Positions 1 through 5,495 of a stretch of DNA of 5,495 nt are shown here, piece by piece (within the stretch, counting starts at the first letter, position 1; each line of letters begins with the position of its first letter). Source of the DNA: an uncultured Robiginitomaculum sp. (GTDB lineage: Bacteria > Pseudomonadota > Alphaproteobacteria > Caulobacterales > Maricaulaceae). The notes beneath the pieces are model-generated. The model was not told the DNA's origin, did no database searches, and saw nothing but the letters and a program-made list of their open reading frames with translations. Location of the stretch: assembly GCA_938003555.1 (NCBI GenBank), contig CALKXN010000124.1, positions 1 through 5,495 of the forward strand, written 5' to 3'. The position numbers and the translations under genes are program-made.

Positions 1-1037
1 TTATTGGTAAAAATGTAGTTTTTGCATCCAACACGTCAACACTTCCAATTGGCGGTCTAGCCAAGAATAGTTCCCGTCCGGATCGATTCATCGGCATGCA
101 TTTCTTCTCCCCCGTAGAGCGCATGCCGCTTCTGGAGATAATTCCGCATGAAGGCACAGGCGACCTCGCTATGGCTGCCGCGTTTGATTATAATAAGAAA
201 ATTCGCAAAACGCCGATTGTTGTCAAAGACGTTCGCGGCTTCTTTACCAATCGCGTTTTCCCGCCTTATGCCAATGAAGCCAGCCTGATGGTCACCGAAG
301 GCGTGTCTATGGCGCTGATTGAAAATTGCGCGCTAAGCCTTGGCCTCCCCATTGGCCCGCTGGCTGTATCGGATGATACAACCCAAAAACTTGGCTATGA
401 CATCATGACGTCTACCCGCGAAGAAATGGGCGATAAATATGTCCCAAGCGGAACCGAAGAGTTCATGGAAAATATGGTCGTGAAATGGAAACGCGCCGGA
501 CGCCGTTTTGGCGCAGGGTTCTATGATTACGCCGAAGACGGCAAGCGTCTGGGTCTATGGAAGGGCATGACGGATCACTATCCACTGGCCGAAAATCAGC
601 CGACTGCGGATGAAGTCAAGCAGCGCATCATGTATGCGCAGCTTATCCCGACGGCGCATTGTTTTGCCGAAGGCGTTGTCCCGGATCCGCAAAGCGCTGA
701 CCTTGGCGCGATCTTTGGCTGGGGCTTCCCGCCCTGGACCGGCGGCCCGCTATCATATATCGACACAATCGGTCTTGAGGCGTTCGTTACCACCGCTGAT
801 CGCCTCGCGCAGCAGCATGGCGCGCGCTTTACCCCGCCGCAAAGCTTCCGCGATATGGCCGAAAAAGGGGAAACCCTTTACGGCGGCGACGCTCCAAAGG
901 CGCACAGCAAATCTGCGCTAAAACGCATGCTCGAAGTCGATGTCGTAAAAATCGCCAACGCCATGGGCATCTCCGCTAGCGTAGACGACCTTAAAGGCGA
1001 TACGATTGATAAGATTTTGAAAAAGCAGAGCGCTTAG
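1..1037 (+). CDS. 3-hydroxyacyl-CoA dehydrogenase, FadB/FadJ-type multifunctional beta-oxidation protein (C-terminal part, 5' end outside window)
   Basis: The frame is open from the left edge (first whole codon at 3) to TAG at 1035-1037, giving 344 visible residues. The first Met, at 96, is internal: conserved family sequence (FASNTSTLPI, then RPDRFIGMHFFSPV) runs through it, so the gene begins upstream. The protein oxidises L-3-hydroxyacyl-CoA to 3-ketoacyl-CoA with NAD+ in the cytoplasm. Visible residues 1-75 are the end of the NAD-binding domain. The next part, about 76-175, is the first C-terminal 3HCDH domain and about 195-295 the second, with the family signature GWGFPPWTGGPLSYID. Catalytic residues match by spacing to human HAD: Ser12, His33, Glu45 and Asn83 (Ser137, His158, Glu170, Asn208). 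The duplicated C-terminal domain points to the FadB/FadJ class, whose enoyl-CoA hydratase half should lie upstream, unseen. The last 50 residues extend beyond the usual family end. FadB and FadJ cannot be separated here. A terminator follows, so it probably ends its transcript. Confidence 0.93.
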   Translation, partial: IGKNVVFASNTSTLPIGGLAKNSSRPDRFIGMHFFSPVERMPLLEIIPHEGTGDLAMAAAFDYNKKIRKTPIVVKDVRGFFTNRVFPPYANEASLMVTEGVSMALIENCALSLGLPIGPLAVSDDTTQKLGYDIMTSTREEMGDKYVPSGTEEFMENMVVKWKRAGRRFGAGFYDYAEDGKRLGLWKGMTDHYPLAENQPTADEVKQRIMYAQLIPTAHCFAEGVVPDPQSADLGAIFGWGFPPWTGGPLSYIDTIGLEAFVTTADRLAQQHGARFTPPQSFRDMAEKGETLYGGDAPKAHSKSALKRMLEVDVVKIANAMGISASVDDLKGDTIDKILKKQSA

Positions 1038-1052
1038 GCAGAGCGCTTAGGC
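1025..1052. repeat. 13-bp perfect tandem duplication across the stop codon
   Basis: The unit GCAGAGCGCTTAG occurs twice back to back at 1025-1037 and 1038-1050, and the 13-base period continues for two more bases (GC at 1051-1052). The first copy ends exactly with the TAG stop of the dehydrogenase gene; the second lies in the 3' untranslated region. Removing either copy would leave the protein unchanged, so the duplication is coding-neutral. Each copy carries the palindrome AGCGCT (1029-1034 and 1042-1047), so the copies could pair in RNA as a 6-bp stem with a 7-base loop just before the terminator. Confidence 0.9.
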
Positions 1053-1070
1053 CTTGCTGCAAAGTCTAAG

Positions 1071-1097
1071 AAAACCCCGCCTTGCGCGGGGTTTTTT
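1071..1097 (+). terminator. Rho-independent terminator after the dehydrogenase gene
   Basis: CCCCGC at 1075-1080 pairs with GCGGGG at 1086-1091 around a 5-base loop (CTTGC). The GC stem is flanked by AAAA at 1071-1074 and six T at 1092-1097, which can extend it to 10 bp and supply the U-tract. It starts 33 bases after the dehydrogenase stop, as expected for the end of that transcript. The A-run on the other side could allow weak termination of opposite-strand transcription, but no convergent gene is visible. It implies that the carboxylase genes downstream have their own promoter. Confidence 0.92.
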
Positions 1098-1129
1098 ATT
1101 GCGCAAATCCCGCCGCAAACGCCCTAGCC

Positions 1130-1163
1130 CTGCCTTGTCAAATCTGGCAGACACAAACAAATG
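1130..1163 (+). promoter_or_regulatory. possible promoter with overlapping inverted repeat upstream of the carboxylase genes
   Basis: A promoter is expected between the terminator (ending 1097) and the start codon at 1179. The best -35-like hexamer is TTGTCA at 1135-1140 (CTTGTC with the preceding C, close to the alphaproteobacterial CTTGAC). No good -10 follows: the candidates 16-17 bases on, around 1157-1163 (ACAAAT or CAAATG), match TATAAT poorly. The arms CTGCC (1130-1134) and GGCAG (1146-1150), 11 bases apart, form an inverted repeat around the -35-like element, which could be an operator for a dimeric regulator. Arms of 5 bp can arise by chance, so this is tentative. Confidence 0.25.
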
Positions 1164-1164
1164 C

Positions 1165-1174
1165 AAGGTTAGGG
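1165..1174 (+). promoter_or_regulatory. ribosome binding site of the carboxyltransferase gene
   Basis: Two purine-rich stretches precede the ATG at 1179: AAGG at 1165-1168 (10 bases before the start) and AGGG at 1171-1174 (4 bases before). Either or both could pair with the 16S rRNA tail. Their place supports ATG 1179 as the start; the ATG at 1161 is excluded because it meets a stop after three codons. Confidence 0.6.
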
Positions 1175-1178
1175 TAAT

Positions 1179-2801
1179 ATGACGACGTTCAAATCTAAAG
1201 TCGCTGTCGGGTCAGAGCGCTTTGAGCAGCACAAATCGGCGATGTTTGAAAAGATCGCGCAAATGCGTGATTTGGAAAAACGCACGATTGATAAAAGCGA
1301 GCTGCGCCGTCCTGTTTTCGAAAAACGCGGACAATTGACGCCCAATGATCGTCTTAAACGTTTGCTTGATCCGGGCATGCCGTTTTTACGCTTGTTCAAT
1401 ATGGCCAATTATCTGTGGGACGATAAGAACCCGGAAACCTCCCTACCCGGCGGGTCATCCATTCTGGGTATTGGCTATGTGTCAGGCGTGCGCTGTATGG
1501 TCTGGGTCGATGATAGCGGCATTCGCGCAGGCGCGGCCACTACAGGCGGCTGGCAGGCCGCCCGCAAGGCGCAAGAAATTGCCATGCGCCAAAAGCTCCC
1601 TTTCATCCATTTAGTCGAAAGCGCAGGCGCGAATTTGATGGAATATGAAGTCGAGCTTTGGGCCAATGCGGGCGTGATTTTCCGCAACCTTGCCACAATG
1701 AGCGCAATGGGCATTCCAACGCTCGTTGTCCTCCACGGCCCGTCCACAGCGGGCGGAGCCTATATGCCCGGCATGAGTGATTATGTTGTCGGCGTGAAAA
1801 ATAACGGCCTTGCGGCGCTGGCGGGCGCTGCGCTTGTGCGCGCAGCAACTGGCGAGGTGGTCGATGAGCGCGAACTGGGCGGCACAGAAATGCACAGCAG
1901 CGTCTCAGGCGTGATTGAATATCTGGCCGAAGATGACGCGCATGGCATTGCCATTGCTCGCGACATTATTGACGGTCTGGGCTGGAATGAACGCACAGAT
2001 ATTAAACCGCCGCGCGGCTTTGAGCCGCCAAAATACGACCCTGAAACAATCGCCGGAAGCGTACCAACAGAATACACTACGCCCTATGACATTCGCGAAG
2101 TTATGGCGCGTCTTTATGATGGTAGTGAGTTTGAAGAATTTAAATCACGCTACGGCCCCGCTACGATTTGCGCCCAAGGGCGCGTCATGGGCATGCCCTG
2201 CGCGATGATCGGCAATAATGGCCCGATTGATCCATCCGGCGCGACCAAGGCCGGACAGTTCTTTCAGCTTTGTGATAGCGCGGATATGCCAATTGTCTTT
2301 TTGCATAATACGACCGGCTATATGGTCGGTACGGAATATGAGCAGGCCGGTATGATTAAGCATGGATCAAAGATGATCCAAGCCGTATCCAATGTGCGCG
2401 TCCCAAAAATTAGTTTCTATATCGGGGCGAGTTTCGGGGCCGGAAATTATGGCATGAATGGCTATAGCTACAGCCCCGACTTTATCTTTAGCTGGCCCAA
2501 TTCACGCACGGGCGTCATGGGCGGCGCGCAAGCCGCCAAGACCATGCGTCAAGTGGCTGAAGTTCGCGCAGAGCGTAAAGGCATCCCGCTGGATGTTGCG
2601 GCCGCTGACGCGCAGCAAGCCCATATCGAGGCTGTCTTTGATCGCCAAGAGAGCGCGTTTTATTCCTCGGGTCGTACGCTGGATCATGGTATGATTGACC
2701 CGCGCGATACGCGCAAAGTCCTCGGCTTTTGCCTCATGACCTGCCGCGAAGCCAAAGCCAGAGAGCTTAAATCCAACACCTTCGGCGTAGCGAGATTATA
2801 A
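1179..2801 (+). CDS. acyl-CoA carboxylase, carboxyltransferase (beta) subunit; methylcrotonyl/geranyl-CoA carboxylase family
   Basis: This 540-residue protein transfers the carboxyl group from carboxybiotin on the partner alpha subunit to an acyl-CoA, in a cytoplasmic complex (alpha6beta6 in characterised MCC). It has the two crotonase-fold halves of the family: N-domain about 30-275 and C-domain about 295-540. Oxyanion-hole motifs are visible as STAGGAY (189-195) and GASFGAGNYGM (416-426); FSWPN (437-441), VMGG (446-449) and IDPRDTR (506-512) are also typical. NTTGYMVG (377-384), IKHGSKMIQAV (393-403) and the C-terminal FGVARL resemble geranyl-CoA carboxylase AtuC-type subunits more than leucine-pathway MCC. 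Oddities: AGAALVRAATGE (215-226) has Ala-Ala where relatives have Pro-Pro; Asn427 and Tyr429 replace the usual Cys and Arg of GMCGR; 116-125 departs from the usual KGG-type segment. Length is normal and the start is supported by a Shine-Dalgarno sequence. Its TAA overlaps the alpha-subunit ATG. The family is certain; the substrate is not. Confidence 0.95.
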   Translation: MTTFKSKVAVGSERFEQHKSAMFEKIAQMRDLEKRTIDKSELRRPVFEKRGQLTPNDRLKRLLDPGMPFLRLFNMANYLWDDKNPETSLPGGSSILGIGYVSGVRCMVWVDDSGIRAGAATTGGWQAARKAQEIAMRQKLPFIHLVESAGANLMEYEVELWANAGVIFRNLATMSAMGIPTLVVLHGPSTAGGAYMPGMSDYVVGVKNNGLAALAGAALVRAATGEVVDERELGGTEMHSSVSGVIEYLAEDDAHGIAIARDIIDGLGWNERTDIKPPRGFEPPKYDPETIAGSVPTEYTTPYDIREVMARLYDGSEFEEFKSRYGPATICAQGRVMGMPCAMIGNNGPIDPSGATKAGQFFQLCDSADMPIVFLHNTTGYMVGTEYEQAGMIKHGSKMIQAVSNVRVPKISFYIGASFGAGNYGMNGYSYSPDFIFSWPNSRTGVMGGAQAAKTMRQVAEVRAERKGIPLDVAAADAQQAHIEAVFDRQESAFYSSGRTLDHGMIDPRDTRKVLGFCLMTCREAKARELKSNTFGVARL

Positions 2802-4783
2802 TGAGCACAATGATCAAAACCCTCCTCGTTGCCAATCGCGGCGAAATTGCTTGCCGCGTCATGCGCACCGCCCGCGCCATGGGCATTAAAACTGTCGCGG
2901 TATATTCCGACGCAGACGACAGCGCTCCACATGTAAAGATGGCCGATATGGCGGCCCATATTGGCGCCTCGCCCGTGGGTGAAAGTTATCTTCGCATTGA
3001 TAAAATCATCGCTGCGGCCAAAACCTTTGGCGCGGACGCGATCCATCCCGGTTATGGCTTCTTATCTGAAAATGCTGCATTTTCAGCAGCCTGTGATGAG
3101 GCCGAAATTATCTTTGTTGGCCCGCCCGTTAAAGCTATTGACGTGATGGGCGATAAAGCAAAATCTAAACGCGCAATGATCGCCGCAGGCGTGCCTTGCG
3201 TGCCCGGATATCAAGGCGAAGATCAGAGCGACGCCGTGTTGATCGCCGAGGCCAAAACCATTGGCATGCCCGTTATGGTCAAAGCCGCAGCGGGCGGCGG
3301 TGGACGCGGCATGCGCCTTGTCCATGACGAGTCCGAACTCGCGAACGCCATCAAACTCGCGCGATCTGAAGCTAAAAATGCCTTTGGTAATGACCAACTG
3401 ATTGTTGAAAAAGCCATCATTGAGCCGCGCCATGTGGAAATACAAGTCTTTGCGGATAAATCCGGTCACACTATTCATTTGGGCGAGCGCGACTGCTCCG
3501 TTCAGCGTCGCCACCAAAAAGTCCTCGAAGAAGCGCCCTGTCCTGTCATGACGCCCGAGCTGCGCGCCGCGATGGGCAAGGCCGCTGTTGATGCGGCCAA
3601 AGCCGTCGATTATGTGGGCGCAGGCACAGTCGAATTTCTACTGGCGCAAAATGACGAGTTTTATTTCCTTGAAATGAACACCCGTCTTCAGGTCGAGCAT
3701 CCTGTAACGGAACTTGTGACGGGTCTGGATTTGGTCAAACTTCAAATTATGGCCGCGCAAGGCAACGCGATCGGTATATCCCAAGACGACGTCACATTGA
3801 CAGGTCACGCGATTGAGGCGCGTCTCTACGCCGAAGACCCCGCCGATGACTTCCTGCCCAGCACGGGACCTGTGCATCTGTTTCATACGCCAGAGGGCGA
3901 CGGCATCCGCGTCGATAGCGGCATAGAGACAGGCGGCATGGTCTCGCCATTTTACGACTCTATGGTGGCCAAAGTTATTGGCTATGGGGCAACGCGTGAA
4001 GAAGCACGCGCCAAGCTTTTGCTCGCGCTATCACAAACCGCATTGGTCGGCGTGAAACATAATCGCGACTTCCTGATGGACGCGCTCGATCAGCCCTTAT
4101 TTGTCAGCGGCAAAGCCACGACCGCATTTGTCGGGCAGGTTTATGGCGACGACGGATATGAAGCCACACCGCCAAGCCATACTGACCTAGCACTTGGCGC
4201 GGCAGTACAGTTCACACTGGCCCAGCAACACTCTGCTGCGCGCGCGGTATCGCCTATGCCCGAGCTTATGGGCTGGCAGAGCGCCGCGCCAATCCCGACG
4301 CCCTTTATCTACGGCGAAACATTGGTTGAAGTTATCGCAACAGGTCAAGTCCTCACCGTGACAATTGCCGATGAGACATTCGTTATGACGCCCCTTTATT
4401 TGGCCGACAACCAAGCTCAATTTGAGCATAATGGCGCGAAAATCGGACTGACATATTACGCGGCAAATACCGCCAATATTCATATTACACGCCAGACCAA
4501 AAGCTTTGCGCTTATGAACCTCGCGGGCGGCAGCGCAGGCGATGAAGACAAAGCGGGCGATGGTTCAATCGCCGCGCCGATGCACGGCTTACTGCTTGAG
4601 ATCAAAGTTAGCGCGGGAGATAACGTGAAGACTGGCGACACTCTAGCCGTATTAGAGGCAATGAAAATGCAGCATGAAATTCTGGCCGATATTGACGGCA
4701 CGGTTGATGAAATCTATGGCAGCGCGGGAGTGCAGATCGCAGCTGATGATCTGATTCTAACGATCACGCCCGCTAAGGAATAG
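2801..4783 (+). CDS. acyl-CoA carboxylase, biotin carboxylase/biotin carrier (alpha) subunit
   Basis: This 660-residue protein carboxylates its own biotin with ATP and bicarbonate and passes the carboxyl group to the beta subunit encoded just upstream. Biotin carboxylase spans about 4-450: N-terminal LLVANRGEIA, HPGYGFLSEN (82-91), ATP lysine Lys161, glycine loop GGGGRGM (165-171), ERDCSVQRRHQK (229-240), EMNTRLQVEHPVTE (291-304; Glu291, Asn293, Arg295 and Glu299 match the E. coli AccC active site) and Arg341 in GHAIEARLYAEDP. A poorly conserved linker, likely the BT tether domain, covers about 455-585. The biotin carrier domain is at about 588-657, with EAMKM at 619-623 and biotinylated Lys622; its first motif is APMHG rather than APMPG. 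The length fits MCC/geranyl-CoA carboxylase alpha subunits. The start ATG overlaps the beta-subunit stop (TAATG) with no strong Shine-Dalgarno sequence, suggesting translational coupling. ATG at 2810 (codon 4) is an alternative start that would also keep the whole domain. Confidence 0.96.
   Translation: MSTMIKTLLVANRGEIACRVMRTARAMGIKTVAVYSDADDSAPHVKMADMAAHIGASPVGESYLRIDKIIAAAKTFGADAIHPGYGFLSENAAFSAACDEAEIIFVGPPVKAIDVMGDKAKSKRAMIAAGVPCVPGYQGEDQSDAVLIAEAKTIGMPVMVKAAAGGGGRGMRLVHDESELANAIKLARSEAKNAFGNDQLIVEKAIIEPRHVEIQVFADKSGHTIHLGERDCSVQRRHQKVLEEAPCPVMTPELRAAMGKAAVDAAKAVDYVGAGTVEFLLAQNDEFYFLEMNTRLQVEHPVTELVTGLDLVKLQIMAAQGNAIGISQDDVTLTGHAIEARLYAEDPADDFLPSTGPVHLFHTPEGDGIRVDSGIETGGMVSPFYDSMVAKVIGYGATREEARAKLLLALSQTALVGVKHNRDFLMDALDQPLFVSGKATTAFVGQVYGDDGYEATPPSHTDLALGAAVQFTLAQQHSAARAVSPMPELMGWQSAAPIPTPFIYGETLVEVIATGQVLTVTIADETFVMTPLYLADNQAQFEHNGAKIGLTYYAANTANIHITRQTKSFALMNLAGGSAGDEDKAGDGSIAAPMHGLLLEIKVSAGDNVKTGDTLAVLEAMKMQHEILADIDGTVDEIYGSAGVQIAADDLILTITPAKE
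4775..4779 (+). promoter_or_regulatory. ribosome binding site of folD inside the alpha-subunit gene
   Basis: AAGGA lies 7 bases before the ATG at 4787, within the last codons of the alpha-subunit gene, followed by its TAG stop. It is the best Shine-Dalgarno sequence in the window. It fixes the folD start and supports co-transcription with the carboxylase genes. Confidence 0.8.
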
Positions 4784-4786
4784 CCC

Positions 4787-5495
4787 ATGAGCGCCACACG
4801 CATTGACGGAAAAGCTTACGCAGAAGGCCTGCGCGGCCGTGTTGCACAGGCCGTGACGACGCTATCCGGGCAACCCACATTGGCCGTTGTCCTCGTCGGG
4901 GATGATCCGGCCAGTCATGTTTATGTGCGCAATAAAATTAAGTTCACCGAAGAATGCGGTATGCGCAGCGTCGAGCACCGCCTGCCTGCTGACGTTTCCG
5001 AAGATGACGTCGTTGCGATCGTCAAACAGCTTAATAGCGACGACAGCGTCAACGGCATTTTGGTTCAACTGCCTCTGCCCAAGGGGCTAAACTCTGACCG
5101 CGTCATTGCGCAAATTCACCCTGACAAAGACGTTGATGGCCTGACAGAAACCTCCGCAGGTCGTTTATCTTTGGGCAAACCCGGCCTTCGCCCCTGCACG
5201 CCCAGCGGCTGCGTGATGCTGGCCAAAGACGCACTTGGCGACTTAACCGGTAAGAGCTGCGTGATTTTAGGGCGCTCCATTCTGGTTGGCAAACCTGCCG
5301 CGCTATTATTTCTCGAGCAAAACTGTACCGTCACAATTGCGCATTCCCGTACGAAAAACCTCGAGGAGGTCTGCCGCGGCGCGGATATTCTTGTTGCCGC
5401 TGTGGGCCGCCCGCAAATGGTCAAAGCCGATTGGATCAAGCCCGGAGCCTGCGTGATTGATGTCGGGATCAACCGTGTCCCATCCCTTAAATATC
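4787..5495 (+). CDS. folD: bifunctional methylenetetrahydrofolate dehydrogenase/methenyltetrahydrofolate cyclohydrolase (3' end outside window)
   Basis: The frame is open from ATG 4787 to the right edge, giving 236 complete residues of a family usually about 280-300 long. FolD converts 5,10-methylene-THF to 5,10-methenyl-THF with NADP+ and then hydrolyses it to 10-formyl-THF in the cytoplasm, supplying one-carbon units for purine and formyl-Met synthesis. Seen in order: [14 protein letters not shown] (37-50) with Tyr46 and catalytic Lys50; GILVQLPLP (90-98) with Gln94; DKDVDGL (113-119) with Asp117; RPCTPSG (135-141); the nucleotide-binding loop GRSILVGKP (162-170); HSRT (186-189); and VIDVGINRV (223-231). 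Lys50, Gln94 and Asp117 sit at a constant offset of 4 from E. coli Lys54, Gln98 and Asp121. The PGGVGPMT signature should lie beyond the edge. The gene starts 3 bases after the alpha-subunit stop with its own Shine-Dalgarno sequence, so it is probably in the same transcript. Nothing suggests a broken gene. Confidence 0.96.
   Translation, partial: MSATRIDGKAYAEGLRGRVAQAVTTLSGQPTLAVVLVGDDPASHVYVRNKIKFTEECGMRSVEHRLPADVSEDDVVAIVKQLNSDDSVNGILVQLPLPKGLNSDRVIAQIHPDKDVDGLTETSAGRLSLGKPGLRPCTPSGCVMLAKDALGDLTGKSCVILGRSILVGKPAALLFLEQNCTVTIAHSRTKNLEEVCRGADILVAAVGRPQMVKADWIKPGACVIDVGINRVPSLKY

Noticed and set aside
96..98. ATG as the start of the dehydrogenase gene
   Set aside because: Conserved family sequence, including the catalytic-site serine, continues upstream in the same frame to the window edge, so this Met is internal.
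610..921. Open frame of 103 codons on the plus strand inside the dehydrogenase gene
   Set aside because: It is a shifted frame over a strongly conserved 3HCDH domain and its translation is a low-complexity Arg/Ser/Ala-rich product typical of out-of-frame reading.
1161..1172. Tiny upstream reading frame (ATG CAA GGT TAG) before the carboxyltransferase gene
   Set aside because: Three codons with no clear ribosome binding site; it overlaps the probable Shine-Dalgarno region of the real gene and looks accidental.
1213..1221. Third copy of CAGAGCGCT inside the carboxyltransferase gene, resembling the tandem duplication
   Set aside because: Only 9 bases match, it is in coding sequence, and GC-rich words of this kind recur elsewhere (for example around 4274); it is likely chance.
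3083..3517. Open frame of 144 codons on the minus strand
   Set aside because: It lies wholly opposite the conserved biotin carboxylase domain, has no recognisable protein features, and is explained by codon bias of the + strand gene. Other antisense frames (for example 2684-3046 and 5116-5472) were rejected for the same reason.

Overview
The window looks like an ordinary catabolic stretch of a bacterial chromosome, probably from an alphaproteobacterium. That placement is an inference from the overall look of the proteins and codon choice; no taxonomic marker such as rRNA is present. All four recognisable genes are on the + strand, densely packed, and intact within the window apart from the two cut by its ends.

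Layout: (1) 1-1037 is the C-terminal part of a FadB/FadJ-type fatty-acid oxidation protein (3-hydroxyacyl-CoA dehydrogenase part) whose start lies upstream of the window. Its stop codon sits inside a 13-bp tandem duplication, followed by a strong intrinsic terminator at 1071-1097. (2) A 141-bp gap (1038-1178) holds the duplication, the terminator, a weak promoter-like region with a small inverted repeat, and a Shine-Dalgarno sequence. (3) 1179-2801 encodes the carboxyltransferase (beta) subunit and 2801-4783 the biotin carboxylase/biotin carrier (alpha) subunit of a biotin-dependent acyl-CoA carboxylase, with overlapping stop and start codons (TAATG). (4) From 4787 to the right edge runs folD (methylenetetrahydrofolate dehydrogenase/cyclohydrolase), which starts 3 bp after the alpha-subunit stop and has its Shine-Dalgarno sequence inside the alpha-subunit gene.

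How the genes fit together: the terminator separates the beta-oxidation gene from a second transcription unit in which beta subunit, alpha subunit and folD are probably co-transcribed. The carboxylase pair matches the methylcrotonyl-CoA/geranyl-CoA carboxylase branch in architecture (alpha about 660 aa with BC, linker and BCCP; beta about 540 aa). Several beta-subunit motifs resemble the geranyl-CoA carboxylase (AtuC-like) group more than leucine-pathway MCC, but the substrate cannot be settled from sequence alone. A beta-oxidation gene beside it suits breakdown of branched acyl-CoAs, terpenoids or leucine. FolD is a one-carbon housekeeping enzyme with no evident direct link.

I found no RNA gene, CRISPR array, insertion sequence or other mobile element, and nothing that amounts to an undescribed system. 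The points most worth a second look are an unusual helical C-terminal tail on the FadB/FadJ-like protein, non-canonical residues in conserved carboxyltransferase motifs, and the tandem duplication across a stop codon.
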